DNA from: Nitrospira defluvii | GTDB lineage: Bacteria; Nitrospirota; Nitrospiria; Nitrospirales; Nitrospiraceae | DNA length: 64,000 nt | Direction: 5' to 3' | Assembly: GCA_000196815.1 (NCBI GenBank) | Contig: FP929003.1 | Span: 124,001 to 188,000 of the forward strand | Shown: piece after piece, positions 22,921-31,128 of the stretch | Layout: each line of letters begins with the position of its first letter | Position numbering within the stretch: position 1 is the first letter of the stretch | Position numbers and translations under genes: made by a program | The notes under the pieces: model-generated | What the model saw: the letters and a program-made list of their open reading frames with translations, nothing else | Databases searched by the model: none | What the model was told of the DNA's origin: nothing

Positions 22921-24942
22921 TCAGGCCGCTGCTACCGTTTCGTCCTTGAATCCATACCGCTCTGCCGTAGCCCTCACCAGGCTTCTTCCCTCACGAATCC
23001 AAGGACTTGCGCGGTAAGGGAGGTCACTCACAAGAGAGTACTCTTTATGACCCACCGCACTTAACCTACAGACCTCATCGAGGATGTCTGACCACGAGTG
23101 CCCGCACACATTTGCGTCTACGCCCGCTTTCAAGTCTCGGCTGCTAATCCGTTCACGGCCTGACTCGTTGGCGTGCTTCAGAACAATCGGTGCCCATCGA
23201 CTCACCAAGCCTTTCGACTCCTTTGCAAACCTCGGCTGGTACTCATCCCACTTCGCCCCTGGATAGATGTCTACCAAGCGCTCGGTGAGGTTGAAGTCTG
23301 CGGTGTCCTCGTAGAACAGTATCGTTTCCTGTTCGCCCGCTATCCCATTCAGCGTCACACGGCTGACTCCTCTACCTATGGCTTGCTGACTCACCACGGC
23401 AGATTCACCAACTCGTGCTGCGTAGACTTCTGCATACTTCAGCTTGGCACCTAGTTCACGGTCTACCCCAAGGATGGCCGCACTAATGTCTCCTAGCTGT
23501 CTCCGTTGGACACCGAACAGGATCACCACGTTGCAGTAGGAGTACTTATTCGTCGCGTCATGCTGTCCGTAGTTCTCCACTCGGACTTGTGGCACTGACT
23601 CCTTACCCCCACGGCTATTGGGGTTGTTGATCATCTTCATGGTGTCTACGCCGCCCTTCTGTAGAGCGGCTTCCAGAGCTTGTGGAATGTTGTTACATCC
23701 CATGCTGGCCTTGTGCGCCCAGATGAGGACAGCCTTACCAGCGGCTTGTCGTGCTTTCACAATCTCAACCAACTCCTGTACTGAGTTCCCACCCTTGGCC
23801 GTTCCATTGGTGTACTCAGTCAGCGCTTTCACAACCGAGTCTTTCCCTGTGGGCACATTCCAGTGGGTGAAGCGAAGAGTCGAATACTCAATCACGTCTC
23901 TCAGAGTCTTGCCGTAGGTTCGTTTCAACTCACACAGCATTGGGTGATGATCCTCTAGGCTCTTGATCGAAGCGTCTCGTGTGCTCAACTCTGACACCTT
24001 GAATGAGGCATCCAGCACAAGCACGTTGGTGATATGATCGGGCACCACCACAAAGTAGGACACCATTGCCTCGTGTCCCTTGATAGGGATGAGGCGTAGT
24101 CTGAACTGCATCATACTCAGGAAGTCTTGCAGAGTCTTTTGCGCGACCCCTGCACCATAGATGTTGGCGAGGAAGTGGGTGATGTTCCCCGCTGGTAGCT
24201 CTGGGGCTACACCAACGGACTTGGGCAACGATCCCTTGCTGTACTTGGTGGACATAACCGCCGCAGTCTTAACGAGCAACGGCAACACTTGATCGAGCCA
24301 GTCAATGAGCGGCTTGTGGTGTGGCTTGTGATCGGCCTTCAATGCGCCGTGCGCCTGTTTCAAGTCTTTCAAGGGGAGACTGATCGGAGAGGTAACGAGG
24401 CACCGTTCATCCCACACCACTAGATCGCGTTTGAGGAAGTACACCGGCTTGCGGTCAATGACGTTTCGCTCAGGGCGTGCGTACACCCGTCGCATCTTCT
24501 CGTGGGTGATGAGAAGCACTGGGGCCTCTCGGTCCTCATCGCTGTTCCGCTTGGCGTTCTTATCCTTGTGTAGGACGCTCACATACTGCCTGATCTCACT
24601 CTTCGGGATACCGGCATTCAGGATCGCCTCTTCAAAGTCGTACAACTGCTCCACCCTCGCGGCTGCAATCGTGACTGTGAGCTTGCCTAAAAAGCCTAAC
24701 TGCCGTGCGGCTGACAAGAACGCGGCCACAGCGCTCGACTTCCCAAAGCCGATAGGCGCTGACAAGCACCAACGACCTTGCATGGGTGAACCCTCAGTGA
24801 CCATTCCTGCAAGCTGATTGTGGACGGCTCGGAGAGCAAGCTGTTGTGCTGCATCTGGTCGGTTGCCGTGTTCTCGGAGAATCTGGAAATGTAACTCGCT
24901 CGTGAGCGTTTCGAGTTCTTGTGCTTCGTGTGTGGATAACAT
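22921..24942 (-). CDS. SF2-like helicase/ATPase of the island
   Basis: A 673-residue protein with helicase motifs: Walker A SAPIGFGKSSAV (Lys68), a strand TVTIAAARVEQL (Ia), the Walker B/DExx VVWDERCL (about 175-182), and the arginine-finger-like QQAIGRGVSR (motif VI) in the C-terminal half. It therefore looks like a DEAD/DEAH-type helicase. A wHTH-like end may follow (SRDLKAGVDANVCGHSWSDIL). ATG 24942 is set by GGGAGG 6 bases upstream. It is encoded beside the iteron/AT block and transcribed away from the integrase, so a role in replicating the excised element is likely, though not shown. Confidence 0.7.
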   Translation of the reverse strand: MLSTHEAQELETLTSELHFQILREHGNRPDAAQQLALRAVHNQLAGMVTEGSPMQGRWCLSAPIGFGKSSAVAAFLSAARQLGFLGKLTVTIAAARVEQLYDFEEAILNAGIPKSEIRQYVSVLHKDKNAKRNSDEDREAPVLLITHEKMRRVYARPERNVIDRKPVYFLKRDLVVWDERCLVTSPISLPLKDLKQAHGALKADHKPHHKPLIDWLDQVLPLLVKTAAVMSTKYSKGSLPKSVGVAPELPAGNITHFLANIYGAGVAQKTLQDFLSMMQFRLRLIPIKGHEAMVSYFVVVPDHITNVLVLDASFKVSELSTRDASIKSLEDHHPMLCELKRTYGKTLRDVIEYSTLRFTHWNVPTGKDSVVKALTEYTNGTAKGGNSVQELVEIVKARQAAGKAVLIWAHKASMGCNNIPQALEAALQKGGVDTMKMINNPNSRGGKESVPQVRVENYGQHDATNKYSYCNVVILFGVQRRQLGDISAAILGVDRELGAKLKYAEVYAARVGESAVVSQQAIGRGVSRVTLNGIAGEQETILFYEDTADFNLTERLVDIYPGAKWDEYQPRFAKESKGLVSRWAPIVLKHANESGRERISSRDLKAGVDANVCGHSWSDILDEVCRLSAVGHKEYSLVSDLPYRASPWIREGRSLVRATAERYGFKDETVAAA

Positions 24943-25159
24943 TGCAAACCTCCCAGTTCGCTGTAGTGTCCAAGTGAACAACCTCCCCATGAACTCCCGT
25001 CGCTACACGCGAGGAGGGAGGGGCCTCGTTCAACCACGAGAGCCACAGGGAAGTTGTTCGCTTGAAGAGTTGATTGGAAGAGGAACTACTTAGATGTGCG
25101 AGTGAGCCGATGCCCATTGAGTACCGGCCCACTGCTACTGCTGCTGCTGCTGCTGCGAG

Positions 25160-25300
25160 CTAGGCAGCCTTGACGATGGTTCCGCTCACGCGGTCATACG
25201 TCACGTCGGTGCCTGGATCTCCATTGTCTCTACGAGTGGTCGGAGGGCAGACGTGTGGATATGCCTCCACACGAATGCCGTTGTTGTCGCCCTTGCTCAC
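25160..25300 (-). CDS. Small ORF of the island, start uncertain
   Basis: From GTG 25300 the frame gives 46 residues, VSKGDNNGIRVEAYPHVC... ending GTIVKAA. The same frame stays open upstream through TLQREEEGELLWQQQRDLTEGG, which looks protein-like, but that part has no ATG, GTG or TTG. Either the start has been lost, a CTG near 25387 is used, or only the short form is made. No function is recognised. Confidence 0.3.
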   Translation of the reverse strand: MSKGDNNGIRVEAYPHVCPPTTRRDNGDPGTDVTYDRVSGTIVKAA

Positions 25301-25541
25301 GTCGTAGGGCGTGCCCCCCTCCGTCAGATCTCGTTGTTGTTGCCATAGTAATTCACCTTCCTCTTCTCTCTGAAGTGTCAGAGCTTGTTATAAAACCAGG
25401 ATACTAGTGTTGCGGGCTACTTGTTGTGGTCCATCGGATCGACTGAGGCATCGCTGTTCAGCATGACCCTGTGCGCTCCGGTGTCTGTGCCCGATTGGTG
25501 ACGAAGGCTGCGGGAGCGGCGCGTGCAGGCCGCTCTTGAAG

Positions 25542-25850
25542 TCACTGGGCATACCTGAATCCTTCCTTCGTCATTGTGAATAACCGTTGCTGTGTCGGTG
25601 TTGGCTTGGCATCCCTGGCTAGCGAGAACGGGCTGTCCCATGCCATGACTCCCGCCAGTCTCAGGGCTGAGCGAATCAGGTAGATTCCTCTGTAGCCCAA
25701 TCTCAACGCTTTCCTGGCTTCTTCCATCGAGGCCCACTTGCGAGCCTCTAGGCCGTCCATGATCTCGGCCCATCGGGGCCTCAGTCGCCGCTTGAGCGTT
25801 GGCCGTCGCTTGGCGGGCATCCTCGCTAGCACGTCCTCTAGCGTCACCAC
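25542..25850 (-). CDS. Hypothetical helical protein of the island
   Basis: A 102-residue protein, MVTLEDVLARMPAKRRPTLK..., with charged helices (RWAEIMDGLEARKW, MEEARKALRLG). It is probably cytosolic and may bind DNA. It starts with GTG and the ribosome site is weak, but codon usage and composition are more protein-like than the overlapping frames. It stands between unknown small genes on the same strand. No family recognised. Confidence 0.45.
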   Translation of the reverse strand: MVTLEDVLARMPAKRRPTLKRRLRPRWAEIMDGLEARKWASMEEARKALRLGYRGIYLIRSALRLAGVMAWDSPFSLARDAKPTPTQQRLFTMTKEGFRYAQ

Positions 25851-26243
25851 GGCTCACACCCGCCGGCGTAGGTGCTTCGGCCCGTACATCGCGGCTCGCT
25901 GCTGCTACCGATGCACCCCCAAAGCGAACACGAACAACGAGTGAACGATGCGCCGACACGAATCAAGTTGTGCTGTTCCATGATGGTAGATAGTCTCCCT
26001 TTCAGACTGTGGCTTGCTTGTGGAACCCTGTGAGAACGATCTGCGGCCCCTTCCTGTTGGTGCTGCTCGCTCCAAGTCATTGTGTGAGACAGGGGTTGCT
26101 TCCTTCGTTTGCTTCCCCCCGGCTTGGCGCACGTTGCCGGTGGTTCCACGATGGCCGGCGCACAGTGGCCGACATGAGTTGAGGCAAAGCACCGACTTGG
26201 TAGAAACCGTGGGTAGAGGCAAAATCCTGGGGCAAATCGAGTG

Positions 26244-26263
26244 AAAACCCCAATGTTTTGGGG
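26244..26263 (-). terminator. Terminator downstream of the 26345-27075 genes
   Basis: On the minus strand CCCCAA-AACA-TTGGGG is followed by TTTT. A short but well-formed intrinsic terminator. Confidence 0.6.
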
Positions 26264-26297
26264 GGTAAATTCACACCCCAACTGGGCCGAATCGTTC

Positions 26298-26339
26298 ACA
26301 TGGGCCTTGGTATGGGTGCGGTTTTGCGTTTGGCGTGGG
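26298..26339 (+). repeat. 42-bp spaced direct repeat, copy 1
   Basis: Twenty-four bases beginning ACATGGGCCTTGGTATGGG, then 7 variable bases, then TTTGGCGTGGG. The same arrangement is at 27221-27262. The two copies flank the two-gene unit 26345-27075. Confidence 0.8.
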
Positions 26340-26344
26340 GGTAA

Positions 26345-26677
26345 TCAGAAATCCTCTGTGATTTCAATGTCTTCGGTGGCTTCGATTGAGTTCCCACCAA
26401 ACACCCTGGCATTGAACTTCCGACGACACGAGGCCGCTTGGTTATCAGCCTTCTTGGTGCCCCCGAACCACCAGGGGTACGTACCGGCCACTGACTCGAC
26501 GACCTTAGCCCATGCCTCCCAGACAGAGAGTTGGTAGCCGGTGGCTTCGTCGATCTCGGCATACACTCGGCGGCGTGTCCCTTCGGGGATTAGCGGCCAA
26601 GGTTCGATGCGGTTGGTTTTGGTGATGTAGGCAGAAACGGCCTTGGTGTAGTTATCGACTGGTGTGGAAACGGCCAT
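26345..26677 (-). CDS. Hypothetical 110-residue island protein
   Basis: A soluble, mixed-charge protein with an acidic end (EATEDIEITEDF). The central part, IPEGTRRRVYAEIDEATGYQLSVWEAW...YPWWFGGTKKADNQAASCRRKFNARVFGG, looks folded. A purine-rich AAGGGATGAC lies 6 bases before the ATG. It lies 65 bp after the next upstream gene on the same strand, and a terminator follows, so the two probably form one transcript. No family recognised. Confidence 0.6.
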   Translation of the reverse strand: MAVSTPVDNYTKAVSAYITKTNRIEPWPLIPEGTRRRVYAEIDEATGYQLSVWEAWAKVVESVAGTYPWWFGGTKKADNQAASCRRKFNARVFGGNSIEATEDIEITEDF

Positions 26678-26742
26678 GATGAGTCATCCCTTATCTCCCT
26701 CCGGAGACATTGTTGTTGTGATCTAACTACGGTGCGTACTTC

Positions 26743-27075
26743 CTACTTCCTCCCTCGTTTCGGGTGTAGGCCCTTCCGGTCCTTCGCCACTCGCACGTCC
26801 TTACCAGCAGTCAGGCGTTGCCACTCCGACCCAGCGAACAGAGGATGCTGACGGGCGCTGATCTCTACGTACTTGGCGTAGTGATTGATGGCGGCCCGCA
26901 TCAGCATCGAGACGGAAGGAACGTGGTGTTCCTCCGTGCCGTGCAAGAGGGAGCGAAGCAACTCGATGGACCGATCTTCTTTGTCTGAAAGCCTCACAGG
27001 GTGGACAGAACTGTGGCCGTAAACCCGAGGCCGCACTCGAAACATGGTGTTGACGGATGGATCGTTGGCGTTCAT
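26743..27075 (-). CDS. Hypothetical island protein, possible ribbon-helix-helix-like fold
   Basis: A 110-residue basic protein. The segment V-R-L-S-D-K-E-D-R-S-I-E-L-L-R-S-L-L is followed by PSVSMLMRAAINHYAKYVEI, which has the strand-helix-helix look of RHH DNA-binding proteins; the C-terminus is Lys/Arg-rich. ATG 27075 follows GAGGAGGTTTTAGCC, a clear ribosome site, so the longer upstream extension is rejected. It resembles in layout the gene at 27892. It may be a copy-number or partition regulator, which is inference. Confidence 0.6.
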   Translation of the reverse strand: MNANDPSVNTMFRVRPRVYGHSSVHPVRLSDKEDRSIELLRSLLHGTEEHHVPSVSMLMRAAINHYAKYVEISARQHPLFAGSEWQRLTAGKDVRVAKDRKGLHPKRGRK

Positions 27076-27220
27076 GGCTAAAACCTCCTCGTGGGATTGT
27101 TGGTTGATGTGGGCTGCGGGTTGACTAGCTGCGAGACTCGTATGCTTGTGACTTGAAGAGATAAGTACAGGAGATGTGACGAAGGCGTTGAAATGTGGGC
27201 CGGTGCCCAATCGAGTTGGG

Positions 27221-27262
27221 ACATGGGCCTTGGTATGGGTGCGGAAACTCATTTGGCGTGGG
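27221..27262 (+). repeat. 42-bp spaced direct repeat, copy 2
   Basis: Matches 26298-26339 in both conserved blocks (24 and 11 bases) with the same 7-base gap. Confidence 0.8.
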
Positions 27263-27312
27263 TGCGTGTGAATCGCCTAGAGCAGCGCTGCTTTTGTGAG
27301 GCGCGAAATGGG

Positions 27313-27840
27313 CTACTGTGGTGCTGGAGCGCTGGACACCCAGAACCCTCCCACCCCCTGTCGGACCTTGGCGTGAAGTAGGTAAATGAACGCCTTGACG
27401 ACGAAGTTGTGAGGACACTTGTGAGGGCCGAAGAGCCCATGCTTGTCGATCCGGCCCAACTTGCGATTACACGGCAGACACAATAATCCTCGCGCCTCGT
27501 TAGTCGCGTGGTCGTGATCGAGGTCCAGGGCGCGACCCTTGGCACCTTTGATGCTCGGCTTCTGACAGATTTCACAGACGGCAGAGCAAACCATCACCAT
27601 GTCTTGATATTGTTCCATCGTCATGCCGGTGATGCCCTGCTTGCGCCACTTACCTTCTCGGATCAGCGCGTTGGCACGCTCAGGGTTTGATGCCTGCCAT
27701 TGTCGGGCTCGGCTGATTACGTCATTCCTGTTCGCGGCGTACCACTTCGCCTGCCGTTCACGGTTGTACTCGGGGTTGTTCTCGCGCCACTTCTTACAGG
27801 ACAGCCTGTTTCGTTCTTTGCGTTCATCATCTGTTAGCAT
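27313..27840 (-). CDS. Endonuclease VII-like (HNH-type) nuclease
   Basis: A 175-residue protein with the recombination endonuclease VII signature: C-E-I-C-Q-K-P (first zinc Cys pair), LDLDHDHATNEARGLLC (catalytic His/Asp), then C-L-P-C-N-R-K-L-G (second Cys pair). The N-terminal 80 residues are basic helices with repeats (WRENNPEYN, WQASNPERA) that probably grip DNA. Phage members resolve branched DNA or act as homing-type nucleases. GGAAACTAC upstream is a weak ribosome site. It fits the island's replication/recombination gene set. Confidence 0.88.
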   Translation of the reverse strand: MLTDDERKERNRLSCKKWRENNPEYNRERQAKWYAANRNDVISRARQWQASNPERANALIREGKWRKQGITGMTMEQYQDMVMVCSAVCEICQKPSIKGAKGRALDLDHDHATNEARGLLCLPCNRKLGRIDKHGLFGPHKCPHNFVVKAFIYLLHAKVRQGVGGFWVSSAPAPQ

Positions 27841-27891
27841 GTACGTAGTTTCCTTTCATCAATGTGCAACTGATCGGGCCACATTGGCGGA

Positions 27892-28305
27892 CTACTTAGA
27901 GTACACCCTGTGAGTTGTTGCTACTGGGTTTCTATGCCGGTTCCTTCGTGCCGGGATGATTGATCCATACCGAAGGTTCCCGTACTCGGCGGTTTGTACT
28001 TCTGGCTTGAGCGCATGTGCGCCGTAGAACTTCAGCGCCCTTCGCAGTACCGCACTCGCGTTGAGCTTGTTGAGTGGGTTCGTAGGATCGCTATAGGTGG
28101 CTTGCAACTGGGTAAGCACGCCCTCTGATTCAACATCGAGGCGTACTGCGTGCCATGTAGTCTTGCCTTGACCATTGCGGGGGTTTCTTGAGTCGAAGGC
28201 GTAAGTTGTTTTCCCGAATCTAGATTCATGGCGGTTGACCTCCTGTGTGGTTGTCCGTTGGTGGAACTGATCGGGACTGAAATAGGGACGAGGGGTGCGA
28301 GCCAT
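27892..28305 (-). CDS. Hypothetical island protein related in layout to the 26743 gene
   Basis: A 137-residue frame with AVRLDVESEGVLTQLQATY...LNASAVLRRALKFYGAHALK, the same strand-helix-helix plan as the gene at 26743. ATG 28305 has no ribosome site. By contrast ACAGGAGG lies just before ATG 28229 in another frame, so the true start, or a small frameshift between the two frames, is unresolved. Function unknown; possibly a DNA-binding regulator. Confidence 0.5.
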   Translation of the reverse strand: MARTPRPYFSPDQFHQRTTTQEVNRHESRFGKTTYAFDSRNPRNGQGKTTWHAVRLDVESEGVLTQLQATYSDPTNPLNKLNASAVLRRALKFYGAHALKPEVQTAEYGNLRYGSIIPARRNRHRNPVATTHRVYSK

Positions 28306-29210
28306 GCGTGAAAATGTGGGCCTGTGGGCGTGCCCTCGTGCTAACTGGCTGGAGTTGCCGGCTTAGGGTCGCTAGATGGCACTTCCCTTTAGCTGCTCTC
28401 CCCGATTACGTACGGACCAAAGTGCGAAATATGAGACGCCAACCTTGCGTAGGTCACAGGCCCTAATGTAATAGCACTGGGTGAGGGGCAGTCTGGGCAG
28501 AGATCGTTGATCCTAGAGGCGCCTAGGCGGCTTCCTGGGGCATCCTCACCATTTCTGGGGGGAGGGTGTTCGGCTGGTAGTGGGCGAAGGGTTGCGAGGA
28601 ATGGGCTCGGCCGGTTCCTTCACCTTGTGCTGCTCCGCATAGTCAGGTTCCGTCTGAATTCGGACAACCTCCTGAACGATTTCCCCAGGCCACACCACCA
28701 CTTGCACGCTTTCTGAGAATGCACGTCAGCCTTGAGTGCTGAGGGAGGGCCGGTCACGGTTTCCCCTGCTGTGCTTCTCATTGGCAGGGTATTCCTGAAT
28801 TCAAACATATTCCCGCTTCCCTCAACAGCCCCTGCACCCGCTCTAGTGGCCTCGGCTCGCGGCTCTCAGGGACTACCAACGAGGCATGGGCTACTAGGCG
28901 AAAGGGCTACGGGTGGCGCGGAAATCACTAGGATAGAAAGGCATAGTTTCCCCCCTGTGGCGGTACGCATAGGACGGCAGCATCCAAATTCGGGGGGACG
29001 AAAAAATTGGGAGTACCAGGGTGAATCCCCGCTCCTGTGGCTGCTAGGCCCGCTGTTGAGGGGTACGGGTACTTTGCATCGTTACCCTGTTCCCCAAAAC
29101 CTACCCGAAACGACCCCATGAAACCCCGCGCCATTCGACCCCTTGACGTACTTGCCCATGTGTTATAGATTGCAACTGTCTAGGGGAACACCTAACGCGG
29201 GAGGCTGGAT
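28306..29210. other. Island stretch without a convincing gene
   Basis: About 0.9 kb. It contains a diverged repeat of a segment also found near 22163 (here 28499-28572, with a 22-bp insertion holding AGGCGCCTAGGCGG). It also has CGCATAGGACGGCAGCAT at about 28967, close to CGCATAGGACGGGAGCAT near 21780. No coding frame with a ribosome site was seen. Confidence 0.5.
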
Positions 29211-29825
29211 ATGGTGTGCAAGGCAAGGCGGGCAGTGATCTACGCTCGGGTGAGTACCGATGGGCAAACCACTGACAACCAAGTGCAGGAGCTACGGGCG
29301 ACGGCTGAGCGCAACGGCTGGGTAGTGGTTGAGGAGTTTGTAGACCGTGGCATCTCGGGTGCGAAGGGAAGGGAACACCGACCGGCGTTTGATCGGCTAT
29401 GGAAGGGCGCGGCTCGGAAGGACTTCGACGTGGTGATGGTATGGGCAGTGGATCGACTCGGACGCTCGCTGCAACACTTGGTCGAGTTCCTGTCTGAGCT
29501 ACACAGCAAGCGCATTGACCTGCTGATTCACCAGCAAGGCATCGACACCACGACCCCAGGCGGTAAGGCACTGTTCGGCATGTTGGGCGTGTTTGCTGAG
29601 TTTGAACGCAGCATGATTCAGGAGAGAGTGAAGGCGGGCATCAGGCGGGCGCGCGCCAACGATCCTAGCAAGCTATGGGGCCGCAAACCCTATGAAGTCT
29701 CCGACCCTCACCTAGTAGCGAAGGTGTTGGCACTCAGGAAACAAGGGCTAGGCATGAGGCCGATAGCGCGGCAGGTAGGCATCAGCCTCAAGACGTGTTG
29801 GCGGTTACTGCAAGTAGCGGCCTGA
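29211..29825 (+). CDS. Serine recombinase (resolvase/invertase family)
   Basis: A 204-residue small serine recombinase. The catalytic region is AVIYARVSTDGQTTDNQ, with the nucleophile Ser at about 16. It is followed by VVVEEFVDRGISGAKGREHRPAFDRL, VWAVDRLGRSLQHLVEFL, and FAEFERSMIQERVKAGI along the E-helix. The C-terminal HTH (VLALRKQGLGMRPIARQVGISLKTCWRLL) is complete. Such enzymes resolve dimers or invert segments. GGGAGG lies about 7 bases before ATG. It may resolve multimers of the excised island. Confidence 0.93.
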   Translation: MVCKARRAVIYARVSTDGQTTDNQVQELRATAERNGWVVVEEFVDRGISGAKGREHRPAFDRLWKGAARKDFDVVMVWAVDRLGRSLQHLVEFLSELHSKRIDLLIHQQGIDTTTPGGKALFGMLGVFAEFERSMIQERVKAGIRRARANDPSKLWGRKPYEVSDPHLVAKVLALRKQGLGMRPIARQVGISLKTCWRLLQVAA

Positions 29826-29826
29826 G

Positions 29827-30060
29827 CTAGTAAGGGTATGGCTTTGCCTGTCCACCGTAAGCCCTGGATGGATCGGGCTGACTCCATGTCGAGTTATCGT
29901 AAGGGTTGCGCCCACCATTATCGTAAGGGTTCCTGTTCTGTAGCTCCTGATAGTTCCCGCTGAATCCTCCTGGCTCATTCCCGCATGGCCCTGTGGACTC
30001 GCTGTTGGCTGCGCTCACTAGGACGGACACAACGGCTGCAACGAGTATTGTTCTAAGCAT
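29827..30060 (-). CDS. Small exported protein with NPYDN repeats
   Basis: A 77-residue protein with a signal peptide (MLRTILVAAVVSVLVSAANS). The mature part is Asn/Gly/Pro/Tyr-rich, with RNPYDN twice and a PYPY end. AAAGGAG lies 7 bases before the ATG. It has no enzymatic motif. It could be a cell-surface or periplasmic peptide carried as island cargo. It converges with the resolvase gene, 1 bp apart. Confidence 0.65.
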   Translation of the reverse strand: MLRTILVAAVVSVLVSAANSESTGPCGNEPGGFSGNYQELQNRNPYDNGGRNPYDNSTWSQPDPSRAYGGQAKPYPY

Positions 30061-30441
30061 GGCGGCTCTCCTTTCATTGGTTCGACGTTACACCCAACTG
30101 TGGTCGATGGCAACACTACGTAGTGAGCATTCCACCCGCGCATCATTTCCGCCTGTGGAGGGATGGTGAAGTGCCCGAGATCGTTTGCTTTACTTTGCTC
30201 AGCCCCAACGCCTAACTCGGTGATACGGCGTGGTGTGGGTAGCATGGCAAGGTTGCCGCAAAAAGGACTGGGCGCGCCGCTTGCTACATTTCACACCTTG
30301 CGCGCGCCCACTAAGATTTCGCCCACGCGCAACCCTGGCCTAGTAGAGAAACAGGCACGAAACGTGGCGGGAGACTTGCGAGCCATACCCTAGTAGGGGG
30401 ACGTTCGCGGCCTACGCCTGTCGATAACCCTGACGGATTTT
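30061..30441. other. Island gap with no gene seen
   Basis: About 380 bp between the exported peptide and the next minus-strand gene. No frame with a ribosome site, tRNA or strong hairpin was noticed; the right end is T-rich (30438-30452). Confidence 0.4.
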
Positions 30442-30981
30442 TTATATTTTTTCTGCCGGTAGGGTTGACTGCCTAGACTCTACCCACCGTCGCCCTTCCT
30501 TGCTCGTGGGCTGCTCGTGAACACTTCGCCTAAACACTTCCGGTAGTGGATCGGGAACCGCTGCCCCTGGTTTACGTGTGATGGCCCTGAATAATTCCCT
30601 GCTCCAAAGCGTGCCGATGTAGCGCGTGCTGTGTGAGAAGGTTGGGTCGTTCTCAAGGCGAGTACCCAGGTCTGCGGTAGTGGCGCGGCTATGCAACCAC
30701 CAACGAGTCTCCCCGTTCTCTTCCAGAAGGACAAACCCGAACCAGGGAAGAAGGTCGGCGTGATGTGTGCAATGGGTCAAGCAAACCTCGTGACACCTTC
30801 CCTCGGGGCCGTCGATCTTCACTGACTGCATCCGGTCTTGCGGGTGCTCGATGGCAAAGCGAAGGAACAAGTCTGTCACAGCGGGATTGAACCACTCCCG
30901 CAACATTCCGTCCACTGGTGGAAAGATCATAGCTGTGGGGTGGAGCGCGTGAAGGCACTCCGTTATCAGTGCGAGGCTCAT
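30442..30981 (-). CDS. Hypothetical 179-residue protein at the right end of the island
   Basis: Soluble protein, MSLALITECLHALHPTAM..., with His/Cys-rich CHEVCLTHCTHHADLLPWFGF in the middle, which could bind a metal. Trp pairs (RWWLHSR) follow. AGGAG lies 7 bases before the ATG. It is the last gene before the right end repeat of the element. No family recognised. Confidence 0.6.
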   Translation of the reverse strand: MSLALITECLHALHPTAMIFPPVDGMLREWFNPAVTDLFLRFAIEHPQDRMQSVKIDGPEGRCHEVCLTHCTHHADLLPWFGFVLLEENGETRWWLHSRATTADLGTRLENDPTFSHSTRYIGTLWSRELFRAITRKPGAAVPDPLPEVFRRSVHEQPTSKEGRRWVESRQSTLPAEKI

Positions 30982-31008
30982 GGTGTACTCCTGGGGGTAT
31001 TGCGTCGG

Positions 31009-31049
31009 CTCGTAGCAAACTGCTACACGATTGTGGATAACTTGCTACG
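31009..31049 (+). repeat. Right 41-bp end repeat (candidate integrase arm sites)
   Basis: Counterpart of 19145-19185 (33 of 41 identical, same length), with GTAGCA-aac-TGCTAC and a further TGCTAC. It lies 60 bp inside the right att core. Confidence 0.65.
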
Positions 31050-31109
31050 AGAAATGGTTGGGCGAGTTGCGAATATCAAGGACTTACGTGAATTTGGTGC
31101 CGTTTCCAC

Positions 31110-31128
31110 ACTCCCGGCTTCGGCACCA
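31110..31128 (+). repeat. attR core
   Basis: Exact 19-bp copy of the tRNA-Leu 3' end, including CCA, without the rest of the tRNA. It marks the right boundary of the island. Confidence 0.9.

Larger units (their letters stand above)
25851..26344. other. Island stretch without a convincing gene
   Basis: Several overlapping frames on the minus strand lack ribosome sites and look like low-complexity translations. The stretch holds a terminator (26244-26263) for the genes to its right and copy 1 of a 42-bp repeat (26298-26339). Confidence 0.5.

Noticed and set aside
25844-26299. Overlapping minus-strand frames (up to 151 residues) in the island
   Set aside because: They lack ribosome sites, overlap each other in several frames and have low-complexity, non-protein-like composition.
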